Shown in pieces: positions 47,535 through 59,212 of a stretch of 64,000 bases of DNA (positions are counted from its first letter, which is position 1; each line of letters opens with the position of its first letter). The DNA is taken from positions 21,672,860-21,736,859 of the forward strand of contig OZ023208.1 in NCBI GenBank assembly GCA_963995525.1, read 5' to 3'. A program made the position numbers and the translations under genes. The notes beneath the pieces were generated by a model. That model saw only the letters and a list, made by a program, of their open reading frames with translations. It did not search any database and was not told the origin of the DNA. The stretch comes from Escarpia spicata (lineage: Eukaryota > Annelida > Polychaeta > Sabellida > Siboglinidae).

Positions 47535-50524
47535 ATTTAACAAGATTTAACAAGATTGCCACCCAGAAAATTAACTCTAGGTAGCAGGTGGACAAGGAAG
47601 CCCTTGGCTTATCGAGAGTCCGACCTTTTTATCTATGTGTATCCCGCCCGTCTGAGGTATGTGTCGATTTTATTTTTAAACATATTCACGCTACTAGCAC
47701 CCACACAATCAGCAGGTAATCTGTTCCATTCATTTACAGTCCTTTGTGAAAATGAAAACTTTCTTATATCCAATCTACTCTGCTCCTTTGCTAATGCAAG
47801 ATCATGTCCTCTAGTCCTTCTATCTTTCTTAACTGAGAAAAACATATTTCTATCAATATTTTCATAACCCTTCAATATTTTAAACACTTCTATCTGATCT
47901 CCTCTCAATCTCCTGGTCTCTAGTGTTATTAAACCGCATTTTTTAGGCGTATTTCATAACTAAGATCCCTCAGATTTGGTATCATTTTAGTTGCTCTCCT
48001 CTGCACTCTTTCTAGCATATCTATGTCCTTCCTGCGATATGGCCTCAACGCTTGAATACAATATTCTAAATGAGGTCTAACTATTGTTTTGTACAGCGGT
48101 ATTATTAGCTCTTTTTCCTTATACGTTATGTTTCGCCTAATTAATCCAAGGATTTGATTTCCCTTTGAAGCTGCAATTCCGCACTGCTCTGAAATCTTCA
48201 TATCAGCACTAACGGTTAACCCTAAGTCCTTTTCTTTTATAGTAGTACTTAGTACAGTAGCCCCCATTGTATATTCTACCTCTTCGTTCCCATGTCCTAT
48301 GTGGAGGCATTTACATTTCCCAAAATTGAACATCATTTGCCACTTGTCAGACCATTTGATCAACCTGTCAAGATCATCTTGTAAATGCTGTCTATCTCCA
48401 TCACTTTTAATCCTTCTAAACACTTTTGTATCATCCGCAAATTTCAACACCTTGCTTATTATTTCATCATCCAAATCGTTGATGTATATTAAGAATAATA
48501 TAGGACCTAATACTGATCCCTGTGGTACCCCACTCAATACCGATTTCCAGTTTGAAGCCTCCCCATCAACTACTACACGTTGTCTTCTGTCAATCAGCCA
48601 TTGTTATATCCAGTTTATTATACCATTTCCTATGCCATGGGCCTTTAGTTTAAGCAGTAATCTTTGATGTGGTACTTTGTCAAAAGCTTTTTGAAAATCT
48701 AAGTAGACGATATCTACTGGTGATCCCTCATCTACCCACTTAGTGATGTCTTCCAAAAAATATAACATATTTGTTAAGCATGACCTCGCTTTAAAAAAAC
48801 CATGTTGAGATGGGTTTATCAAGTTTTGTTTAACAAGAAAATCCACCATGTGATCTTTAATTAGTCTTTCTAATAATTTACAAATCACTGATGTTAAACT
48901 CACTGGTCTATAGTTCTCTGACTTGTTTCTCGAACCTTTTTTGAATAACGGTATAATGTTTGCTTCTTTCCATTCTAAAGGAACCACTCCCTCTTCTAAT
49001 GACAAGTTGAAAACTGTTGCAAGTGGTATGCTAATTTGTTCTACAATTTCCAATAGTAGTTTGGGTGGAATACCATCCACTCCAGGTGATTTATTCTCCT
49101 TCATAGCCCTTATTTTCTTAGCTACCATTTCCGGGGTTACAATTAATTGTCCTAAATAGTCTGAATCTGCCCCCTTGAACTTAGCATCTGGTATTGGCAG
49201 TGAACTAATATCTTCCCTGGTAAACACTGAACTAAAGTACTCATTCCGGTCTTCTGCCATTATGAATCCCTCTGATATTATATTTCCAGCAATATCTTCT
49301 AGAGGACCGACCTTATCTTGAACTTTCTGTTTGCTTCGAACATACGCATAAAAACTCTTGCTGTCATGTTTTATATTACTAGCTAATTGTTGTTCATAGC
49401 TTCTCTTTGAATTTCTAATTTCAGCTGTAGCTTGGTTAAGTGCTTCTTTATAATTGTTGTAGTCTTCATCATTTCCAGTACATCTATATGACTTCCACAT
49501 CATTTGTTTATACTTAATTTTTCTAATGGCTTCTTTCGATAAGTGTTTCTTTTTGGACCGTTTTCCTTGTTTTTTGAAGGGTACAAATTTATCGATTATG
49601 CACTTAATTTCACTCTTTAATATATTCCAGCATTCTGTTGCCGTCTTATTTTTCAGTGTCTTATTCCAGTCTATCTTTGCTAAATATTTCCTCATGTCCT
49701 TATACCTTCCTTTGTGGAAATTTCTCCTATACTGCTTTTTGCTATTCCTTTCTGATTTTACTTTGATGGTAAAATGTATCTGGTTGTGATCGCTACTCCC
49801 CAGTGGCTCACATATCTTGACATTGTCAACTAATTCATTCTGTGAGGACAAAACTATGTCTAACACATTCTCACCCCTGGTTGGTTCTAGCACATGTTGA
49901 GAAAGGAATGTATCTTGAACTAAAACAAAAAACTTGTGGTCCTCTCTCCCCATACTCTGTAGAGATTTCCATTGTATATGCCCATGGTTAAAATCCCCCA
50001 TAATAATACAGTCCCGTTTGCTTACTTCCCTTATAGCGTTTTGTATTTTTTCATTCTCTTCTATGCTTATGTTTGGACTTCGATAAACTAACCCAACTGT
50101 TAACGTTGATTTTCCTGTAACTATGTTACACCAAACAGCTTCTTCGCAATCTGCTTCTCTTTCTAATTTTATTTCATAAGCCTGAATAGATTCTTTAATA
50201 TATAAAATAACTCCACCTCCCTTTCTTCCTATTCTATCTTTTCTAAACATTACATATCCTGTCAGTCCCAATTCAGCATCTGATATATCGGTGGTGGTCC
50301 AGGATTCGGTTATACCTATTATATGAGGGTCAATATCTTCTACCATAATGTTTAGTTCATTTCTTTTGTTTACTATACTCCTTGGATTTAAACAAACACA
50401 TTTATATCCAGCTTCAGAAGAGTTTTCCAGACTGTTATTTGTTGATTTATTTGTGCTGTCTTTATCTATGCCTCCATTTTCAGGCTTTTCTGTGAGTCCC
50501 CCCTGCGAATCTAGTTTAAACTAG
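47535..50524 (-). pseudogene. CR1-like non-LTR retrotransposon, copy C (endonuclease + RT, nearly intact)
   Basis: The - strand reading frame is open from the 5' junction: CVCLNPRSIVNKRNELNIMV and IIGITESW (APE endonuclease start), IIMGDFNHGHIQW, LGSSDHNQIHF (catalytic SDH block). The RT follows: SPGVDGIPPKLL, ENYRPVSLTSVICKLLERLI, YLDFQKAFDKVPHQR, GVPQGSVLGPILFLIYINDL, KFADDTKVF, then the thumb. Damage is limited: one nonsense codon at 48604-48606 (TAA where copy A has GAA) and a 1-bp deletion near 47936-47942, after which the C-terminus (RTVNEWNRLPADCVG) continues. There is no start Met or first ORF, so it is 5'-truncated. The 5' junction has a perfect palindrome, CTAGTTTAAACTAG (50511-50524). 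The 3' end carries the tail of two ATCTTGTTAA-like units. It lies inside a Penelope-like element. Confidence 0.93.
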
Positions 50525-51993
50525 ATGGAACGAGTCTTTGTACAGTAGTTGATGTGTATATGTTGGTTTAAAGTAAACCTTGCTGTCAAGATGCCCCGTC
50601 GAATTAAAGCGTTCGCCTTTAAAGATCATAGTGTCTAAGAAATCTATTGAGCGTTTACTAGTAACTGACGTAAATTTTATGCAATTTTGATGGCTATTTA
50701 TTATGTCCAAGAAAACTAAGAATTCACCATTACCATGTGTCCAGATCCCGAAGATATCGTCCAAATATCGAAAATATATTAATGGTAATTTGCTGCGTTG
50801 CCTTAGTGCTTGTTTCTCCCACTCAGCCGTAAAAAAGATTGGCATAGTTGGGGACAAATCGTTTCCCCATTGCAGTGCCGAAAATGTGAGGGTACCAGTT
50901 TGATCCGAATAAAAAGTCGTTCTGTTCTAAGGAAATTTTAAACAGTTCTAAAATCTCTTCGTCTGGGCGGACAAAATAAAAAAAGCCTGTTTTACAGCTT
51001 CAGTCCCCGAAATATTGTGAATATTGGTGTACAGGCTTTTTACATCAATGGAGAACATTAGCGCATCACTGGGAATTTCGATTCTAGTCACTTTATCAAT
51101 GAAGTATGTAGTGTTTTTAACATACGAAGCATGTGTCACTGCCAATGGGACTAAAATAGTCAATATACTCAGCTATGTTATGTGATTCGCTGTTGCAATC
51201 GGATATGGTCGGTCCTCCTGGAGGCATTTGAGGCATCAGCCATTTATCCTTAGCCTTATGAATATTGGGTAATAGATAGAGAAGACGTGGTCGAGGCATA
51301 TCCGGTGGCTCTAAATAATCTCTTTGTTTCTTGGATATGTAACCTGTTTGTCGTAGTCTGTCTAGTGTTGCCGAAATGCGGACTGCGGCTTGTGGATGGA
51401 CCGGTGTGTCTAGTTTAGTATCATGTTTCTTGTTCGCAAGATGTCGATTCGCCTCTGCGACATAGTTTTCTTTCGACATGGTTACTGTGGCCGAGCCTTT
51501 ATCAGCAGGTTTAATAATAATATATGGGTTTCTCTTGAGTGCCGAAATCAACGCCAATTACGACTCTGACAAATTACCAGCACTGTTCCGGTGATTGTTA
51601 GTTATCGAGCTAAAATCTTTCAGTTGTTTCAATTTAGAGTTAATGTCCTCGTTGTGGCAGGGCGAATTTCAGGTTGATTTTGCTGTAAAGTTCTCTTTGA
51701 ATTTGGCTGATTTCGTTCCATGAAAAATATCGTAGTTGGATATGTCTAGCAAAACGCCTGATAGACGCCTGCGTGTATTTTGCATCATTTGTCTGTGGTG
51801 TTGGTATAAATTGTAATCCGAAATTTAGGATTTCCGCCTGTGTTTCAGATAACACTAGATGGCTTAAGTTGATAATCGTGGGATTGCGCAGATCATTGGA
51901 CTTGTTTTGTGCGGTATGGTTGCCCTCAATGTTTCTTAGTTTAAATGGCACAACCAATGTGTTAGCATTTTGTTCGCTGTTACTGGTGCCCAA
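50525..51993 (-). pseudogene. Penelope-like element, upstream part (N-terminus and RT)
   Basis: The - strand gives, across frameshifts: NLSHLVLSETQAEILNFGLQ and FIPTP (N-terminal block, 51890-51810), IIIKPADKGSATVTMSKENY (about 51530-51470), YLLPNIHKAKDKW and GPTISDCNSE. Next come DVKSLYTNI (catalytic block A) and LIYFRYLDDIFGIW (catalytic YLDD) with FLDTMIF, ending YKDSFH at 50525. 'PADKGs.vv', 'LP.iHK', 'D..sLYtnIp' and 'R.+DDif..W' are diagnostic of Penelope-like reverse transcriptases. The frame is broken at about 51130, 50900 and 51560. It is cut by CR1 copy C and continues at 47534. Confidence 0.88.
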
Positions 51994-52149
51994 TGAATGT
52001 TATCTGATGTGTCTGAACGATATACAAAATAAAACAATAATAACTTAACTACTTTTTCTATACACAGAATCACATTTTGACTTATATGAGCATATAGGTC
52101 GGGTCGCGCAATCGGCGCAACAGGTCAAATCACCTATAATACAACATAA

Positions 52150-52370
52150 ACCGCCGTTGGATAATAATAATAACAATAATAATAATAATAATAACAATAA
52201 TAATAATAATAATAACAACAACAACAACAACAACAACAATAATAATAATAATAATAATAATAACAATAATAATAATAATAATAACAATAATAATAATAAT
52301 AATAATAACAATAATAATAATAATAATAATAACAATAATAATAATAACAATAATAATAATAATAATAAAT
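52150..52370. repeat. (AAT)n/(AAC)n microsatellite, likely the 3' tail of an L2-like element
   Basis: Pure ATT/GTT trinucleotides on the - strand directly after the 3' end of the 52380-53305 element. Confidence 0.9.
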
Positions 52371-53305
52371 CACTTCTAACGCGCCAATATCCCCAGACAG
52401 TCCGAGCTCAGTGGCGCACCAAAACCAAAGGATTAAGCATTCTCGTACTCGTGTGATAGGCGAAAGTCGTCAACAAATGGATGGATGTGCTAGGAAGCTA
52501 GGGAGGATAGGCGATATTGAAAAGATAGGTTTTCAGGTGACGACGAATTGTAACAATATTTTCTGCTGATTTAACATTAACTGGAAGCGAATTCCATATA
52601 GTTGGCGCGGCAACTAAAAAAGCTCGAGTTCCAGCCTTTGTTTTAACTCTAGGAACAGATAGCAACTTCGAACTAGACGACCGAAGTTGTCAGGCTTGTC
52701 TAGCTGGTGTGAGCATTGAGTGTAAATAACTAGGTTGTTTGGATGAAAGGGCTTGGTAGGCGATTGCACAGATCTTAAACATAATGCGATATCGCACGGG
52801 GAGCCAATGCAGTGATTTTAGAAGTGGCACTAAGCGGTAGAATCGAGGAGATTGTGTGAATACCCTTGCTAAATAATTTTGGACACGTTTTAGTTTTGCA
52901 ATATTCTTGATAGCAATATTAGGAAGGAGGGAATTGCAATAATCTAATCTGCTGCTAACAAGAGCTGTTGCGATAGTCTTAGCGACAGAAAGCGACATAT
53001 GTCGGCGAATGCGGCGAAGATCACGGATATGATAAAAACAGCAACGGCACGTTTGGGATATGTGTCGAAGGTCACTCCTAGATTCCGTACTGATGCTGGT
53101 GGTGGTGTAGTATTTTGACCCAGGATGCATGTTGGAAAAAAGTCATTAAGTTTACCTCGCTGCATTGGAGTACCAATGATGATAAATTCAGTTGTCTGCA
53201 TTTAACTTTAGTTTGCTGTCGGTCATCCATAAGAAAACATCTAACTACGGCGCATATGTCTCCTATGCTCCTTTTAAACGTATTTTTACTAAGCATCCGA
53301 TACAT
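52371..53305 (-). pseudogene. L2-like non-LTR retrotransposon, RT thumb to 3' end
   Basis: The - strand reads (with frameshifts) TEFIIIGTPMQRGKL, SVRNLGVTFD, CRCCFYHIRDLRRIRRHMSL, ATALVSSRLDYCNSLLPNI, LKRVQNYLARV, LLKSLHWLPVRYRIMFKI and YLHSML. It continues as LRSSSSKLLSVPRVKTKAGT and WNSLPVNVKSAENIVT. This is the classic L2 C-terminal sequence. 'GCGCCAATATCC' near 52381 recurs at 57206 in another copy. 5'-truncated before the catalytic YxDD block. Confidence 0.88.
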
Positions 53306-53309
53306 GTAT

Positions 53310-53890
53310 GTAAATATTAATTATTAATAATATTATTACCAGATGGAGTTTGTTTCTGTGATTGGCAATCTTGTTAATTTAGACCATCGCAATCCGTGTG
53401 ATATCATTAACGTAATAATCACGTCACCGCGACAATACAACGCCTCGTACAGATATAATCGCGACTTTATTGATCGTACACATTGCACACTACTGTCTAA
53501 TCTGTAAGCGTAGCTTACCATAATGCTTGTTATAAACAACACGCGCAACAGGTCACAGTACAAACTGTCACATGTCAGTTTGGATTACTTAGACGGGGGG
53601 GTTCCCCAGGTAAAACAAACTGTTGTCGTAACATTGACCATTTAGTAAAGGTTATAACGAAACAAATAACGACGATATATATATGTATATATATATATAT
53701 ATTATACAGTATTATGTAAACATTTACTTTCATTATTTTCACATAAACTCACGGGTTTCTGCTCGTAAAAAGTGTGTTTATTTTTTCTAATGAATTACCT
53801 AAATACTAAAGGGTTATAAGCAAATAGTAACATCTGTAACGATAGTAGGGGCATATATAATCAGTGTTGCGTGATCAATGAATGATTATA
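53310..53890. other. No recognisable feature
   Basis: Intergenic; a short (TA)n at about 53676-53703. GGCAATCTTGTTAATTTAG at 53364 resembles a CR1 tail but has no further support. Confidence 0.5.
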
Positions 53891-53959
53891 CAATATGATT
53901 GTGTATATAATGAGTTTCTCCATGCGGCATTTCTGTTATCAGAGTTCATTTAGTGATCT

Positions 53960-54265
53960 GCATAATACAATTTTATGCGTCCAATTCAATTTCCTAGACA
54001 CAGTAGAACCTCTCTATATTAAAAAGACAAACACCACCCTCGGACCGCTGTCACTCACCATCAAGGGTATAAAAACGTGGAACAATTTACCAAATAAATT
54101 TACTCAGCTTCCAAGTTCGGAGCGAAGTTATCGGACCGATTTTTACGTAGTCCAGAGCAAATATTTTTATATTGTGGATCTTTCACTTCAAGTTCATTAT
54201 AAATTATTCTACAAATCAGTAGGAATAATGAAATGTTCATATATGTTTGCAGAATCAGATTGATC
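53960..54265 (+). pseudogene. Possible non-LTR RT C-terminal remnant
   Basis: The frame includes NTTLGPLSLTIKGIKTWNNL and PNKFTQLPS, vaguely like the 'R.s.gk.S...rgpklWN.LP..i' end of LINE polyproteins. Only this block agrees, so this is a weak call. Confidence 0.25.
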
Positions 54266-54269
54266 AAGA

Positions 54270-55720
54270 GCCTTAACTAAATTATATCTTTAACATGCTC
54301 TCCGTCTGGTTTGGTGATTTCTAGTAATGTCTAGCTGGTCATCAGTGATACCAGACAGTCAATTTGTTGTGAGCTCATAGCAGTCACATCTCGTGGACAC
54401 AATGAATCGTTGTATTCAACAACACACCAATCACCTACCATGACTTCGGAATCTAGTTAATTTGGGGGTGGGTACATAGAGTCAAGCTGTACAGGGAGCA
54501 GCGTAGGCTGGCTGGCGTTGACTGACTGCGTAACTTAAACGGCTGCCAAGGCTATGTTGACCGGCGTGGAGATCTACAGTTCATCGAATCAGCATTAATC
54601 GACATACGGGCTAATTATTTACTAGTCGAATAATGTATTAGTCACGATTATGTGCAATTTCGTGCGCGTCTCAGTTTCCACCCTTTATAATAAAACCATA
54701 TTGTATTGTCAACGTTTATATTCTTTCATTATAAGCAGTATGCGGTAATGTGCGTTGAACACACAGAACACATTCTCATAAACCGAGGTTAATATCCCAA
54801 AAGCCGGTATATATCGTTTTGACAATAAACCTACATTAATTTATAACGTTTTGGAGAGAAACAGCCTATAATTGTATGTACCGACGTTTATCACAGTTTG
54901 TTGATAACGAATAATATACCTTGCACATACACATACATACATAGTAAATAGGCAGATAAATAAGTCGTGTCAAATGCTTTATTAATATATATATGTGTGT
55001 GTGTGTATTTTAGTTAGGGTACTGCCAATTTCTCTGACTATTTAAGTAATTATATTCACAAGCATTTATTTACCCACTAAGAAAGCGTTCAACTCCTTCT
55101 GTATGATTAAATCATGGACAATCTAATTAAATGACTGCCGTCACTGCACTTCGCTGGATGAGTGGAAAGCACTGGCACTTTTACAACTGTTCGAGTCGAC
55201 GCACTAAATTTCATGTGTCGTTTACAACCGTCTTCCGTTCTGGGTTTATCCAGCGCGTTATTGCCCCCATTCATTGTTGTAGCTTGTGATAGTTTAGCGT
55301 AATTAAACACCATTACCTAACGCAATAAGCACAAACCTGACGCCAAAAACATACGCCAATCGCAACGTTAACTGAGTTCTACGTTACAGCTTTTGCGATC
55401 CAATAGGAGGTTTACGCGGGACCTGCAGTTCGACAAACTTGGATATTTCGCGTAAGTACAAACGTCGACTTATTTCGTACATAAATAGTTATGGTAATTC
55501 AAATGTAACTATACGGAGTAATAGCTACACCTTTTTGGAACCCATGCTTATAAGAAAGTTGAGTTATAAATTACATGTATGTACGTTTGAAGACTTTTAA
55601 AAAGACCTACGACTTGCTTGTTTTCATCTGCAGCGATGCAGTGAGGCGCAATAACAGTGCAATACACATTTGTTTATTGGACTCGACATGCTTAGCCTAG
55701 GCTTATGCAAGGCTAGGCGC
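54270..55720. other. No recognisable feature
   Basis: Intergenic; a short (GT)n lies at about 54993-55006. No coding likeness was seen. Confidence 0.5.
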
Positions 55721-55722
55721 TT

Positions 55723-56505
55723 AGTAGATATCAACGATTTGGACGACGATATAACAAGCAAGGTGTTGACATTTGCGGATGATACAACCATTTTTAGAAG
55801 GAGTAAACGTGATGAAGATAGACAGCATTTACACAAGATGATCTTGACAGATTGATAAAATGGTCTACAAAATGGCAAATGTTGTTCAATTTTGGGAAAT
55901 GTAAATGCCTCTACACAGGACATGGGAACGAAGATGTACAATATACAATGGGAGGTTCTGTAGTAAGTACTACCGTAAAGGAAAAGGACTTAGGGTTAAT
56001 CATTAGTGCTGATATGAAGGTTTCAGAGCAGTGCGGCATTGCCGCTTCAAAGGGAAACCAAATCCTTGGATTAATTAGGCGAAACATAGCGTAAAGGAAA
56101 AAAGAGCTAATAATACCGCTGTACAAAACAATAGTTAGGCCTCATTTAGAATATTGTATTCAAGCGTGGAGGCCATATCGCAGGAAGGACATAGATATGC
56201 TAGAAAGAGTGCAGAGAAGAGCAATTAAAATGATACAAAAATTGAGGGATCTTAGTTACGAAATACGCCTAACAAAATGTGGTTTAACAACACTAGAGAC
56301 CAGGAGATTGAGAGGAGGTCAGATAGAAGTGTTTAAAATATTGAAAGGTTATGAAAATATTGATAGAAATATTGTTTTCTCAGTTAAGAAAGATAGAAGG
56401 ACCAGAGGATATGAAGTTACATTAGTAAAGGAGCAGTGTAGATTAGATATAAGAAAGTTATCATTCTCACAAAGGACTGTAAATGATTGGAACATATTAT
56501 TATGT
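55723..56505 (+). pseudogene. CR1-like retrotransposon, copy D (RT palm to C-terminus, 3' end missing)
   Basis: It starts at GATATCAACGATTTGGACGA (INDLDDDITSKVLTF) and keeps FADDTTIFRR (the catalytic FADD), KWQMLFNFGKCKCL, KEKDLGLIISADMKVSEQ and LERVQRRAIKMIQKLRDLSY. It ends inside SFSQRTVNDWN at about 56490. The conserved 3' UTR, hairpin and tail of the other copies are absent, replaced by unrelated sequence. That suggests a later deletion or rearrangement. Frameshifts lie near 55845 and 56090. Confidence 0.9.
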
Positions 56506-57185
56506 AAATATATTGGACACATTATCACTGAAGATCTCAGTGACAATGATGTGGCATATGCCCAGGCAAACACAAGATAATTCAGGCTTTGATTTGAACA
56601 TTCTATAGGTGTACTGAAGCTGTAAACTTGTAAAGTGTAGTCTATTCTAATCAAGTTTTATGCTGTGTGTAACTAAATCGGGCAATGCGATATTACACAG
56701 TATTATGAATAGTGATACATTATACACATCACCTCTGTGTCGTTACTGGCGAAAATTTCTATATACCCAGTATTTACAGGTTTTAGTCATCTAGTCTAGT
56801 CTATATTTTATATGGATGAAATATTCCGGAATAAACTTATGATGTCATTTAATTTACTGTTATGATATTGCTGTAAAATAAATAGCAAATAACATGATTT
56901 AATTGAATGTATAGCACTGCTGCATTTCATATACATCACTGACATTGTATTATTCATGTTGTTTGAACTAAATAAAACTGTTTTTTACTAGTTCTAGTCT
57001 GCATGATATCGTCAACGTTGTTAGTGCTGCTTAAAACACCCGTACAATTGTGACGTGTAGTACTAAAGTAGACAGTACAACTACGTAGAATCATGTAACA
57101 GTTTATTCTGTTGAAAAGCATGTAATAGTTTATTTTGTTGAAAAGCAGACAGGTGCATACAAATATAGAATTACTATAATAGGCT

Positions 57186-57420
57186 ATAATTTATTTTATA
57201 TCGCGCCAATATCCTCGGAATCCTGAGGCTGCAATGAGGGATGCAACAACAAAACGAAAAAGGATTGTGCATTTTTAAGATCGGTACATTGCGAATCAGA
57301 TACATACAGAGCTAAGCCTAAGGTGGACAGGCAACGTGAAAAAGATATGTCTTTAGATGAAGTCCAAATTTAAATGTAATTATGTTACCGCTTTCGCCTG
57401 ATGCCAATTGGCTTCTGTCA
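57186..57420 (-). mobile_element. L2-like 3' untranslated end fragment
   Basis: It shares GCGCCAATATCC and the order AAAGGATT...GTACATTG/AAAAAGATA...AGATGAAGTC with the 3' end of the L2-like copy at 52.4 kb. Diverged, no coding part. Confidence 0.45.
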
Positions 57421-57895
57421 AAGTTATCTCCTTCAGACTTCGGTTGTTAACAACGCAACAATAAACATGGCCGCAGGTAGAATACTGCGCATACGCGCCA
57501 CATTCGGATGGTTGAAAACTATGCGTCTTCTAAAACCACGTGTTGTTATTGTTATAAAAACGTATTTATGTTTTCCTAACTATTAAAGGTTAACCAGGAC
57601 ATTTCGAAACTGTTTAAATAGCCAACAAAATAAACATTACAAATAAAATTAAAGCCGGCTTTACACTATGCAACGCCACGTGAGTGACGTGCCGCATTTG
57701 AAAACATGGCGATAAGTAGTCGTTTGGCAGATTACTAAACAACTAGTTTAATTTACCTATTCTGCGAATGCTAATATTTGTTGATTTATACATACATGAA
57801 GAGAAACATCGTTGGGGATCATATCAGTTCCATTGCATAGAAGAACCGATACGTTTTAGGCGGTAGTTGTGAACTAATTACATTTTGTGTTGCAG

Positions 57896-57966
57896 GTAAT
57901 GGTGTTCCAGAGACCAAGGAATGGTTGCAGGCAAAAATCAATGGTGGATATTTTGGATTACACTAG
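57896..57966 (+). other. Possible orphan terminal exon
   Basis: A fair acceptor (ACATTTTGTGTTGCAG, ending 57895) is followed by an open frame reading NGVPETKEWLQAKINGGYFG-Leu-His and a stop at 57964-57966. No family recognised and no upstream partner found, so it may be chance. Confidence 0.2.
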
Positions 57967-58136
57967 ATGAACTGTTGCAACGTCATGTAAAATGAGTGGG
58001 CGTGATACGTCGCTATTTCTGTGTGGACAATTGTTTCATTGCTTTAGTGGCAGCTTGAGATGAAACTGGTTGACTTTTCGTGTTGCATGCAACTACGTTG
58101 TATCGTATAATATACATGCGATTTGTAGCAAACACA

Positions 58137-59177
58137 ACATCAGCCTACTTAACGTCAATACGCAGTCAATCTGCGCAAAGAAACTATAATTTCACCTCAT
58201 GATAGACGACGTAAAACCTGACGTCATAGTTGCATGTGAAACTTGGTTGAAGCCCGCTGTCAATAGCAGTGAATTCATGCCGCCTGGATATTACCCACCT
58301 ATCAGGAAAGACCGAGCAGATAGTTATGGTGGCATCATGATTGCCATCAAGACTGGATTGGTTGCTGAACAGATATCGATAATGACACCGTGTGAGATGG
58401 TTGCTATGAAAATCCAGACCGCACACACTCCTCTCATAGTACTTGGAATCTACAGACCCACAGATAATAATGCTGACTACTCAACCTTTATGTGTGACGC
58501 CATATCCAACATAGTCAGGAAATTCCCAAATAGCCCCCTATGGATTGCAGGGGACACAAACCTCCCGGATATCGATTGGAAAACAAACACAGTATCTTCC
58601 TCGACACATGTTCAATGTTGTGTATATCTCAAATGGTCACTTTCCCGACAGGACTTGACAACATCCTAGATATCTTCCTCACGAACTGGCCATCCTTCGT
58701 CAACAGATGCAAACCCGTACCAGGGGTCAGCGATCACGATGTAGCCGTCTATGTAAATTCGGACATATTACGAAAAAGACAAAGATCTATCCTGAGAAAG
58801 ATCCACATCTGGTAAAAAAAGCAGACACCGAGCAGATTTAAGAAGAGCTAGCAACATTTGCTGATGAAATGCAAACCCAACACAATCCAGACACACCTGT
58901 GGAAACGCTGTGGGCATTGCTAACTGAGTACTATCCAACCACGTCCCTACAAGACTATCCTCCCAACGTTACAACCAATCCTGGGCCAATGGCATAATAA
59001 GAAACCTGTCACGAAAGAAAAAGAAATACTTCAAGAAGGCCCAGCGTACCAAGTGTGCCTACGACATGACAAAATATCGAGAAATAAAAAAGCTGGCCCA
59101 ATCAGAGTGCCGAAAGGCGTATTACGGATATATTAACTCCATGATAGGCGAAAACAATAAAAATGAGGGAAATCTAA

Positions 59178-59212
<35 letters not shown>

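Noticed and set aside
52045..52456. Poly-Leu, poly-Tyr and poly-Asn frames
   Set aside because: (AAT)n tail of an L2-like element.
53355..53385. Additional CR1 3' tail (GGCAATCTTGTTAATTTAG)
   Set aside because: Only the tail-like string matches; no hairpin or UTR upstream, so not counted as a copy.
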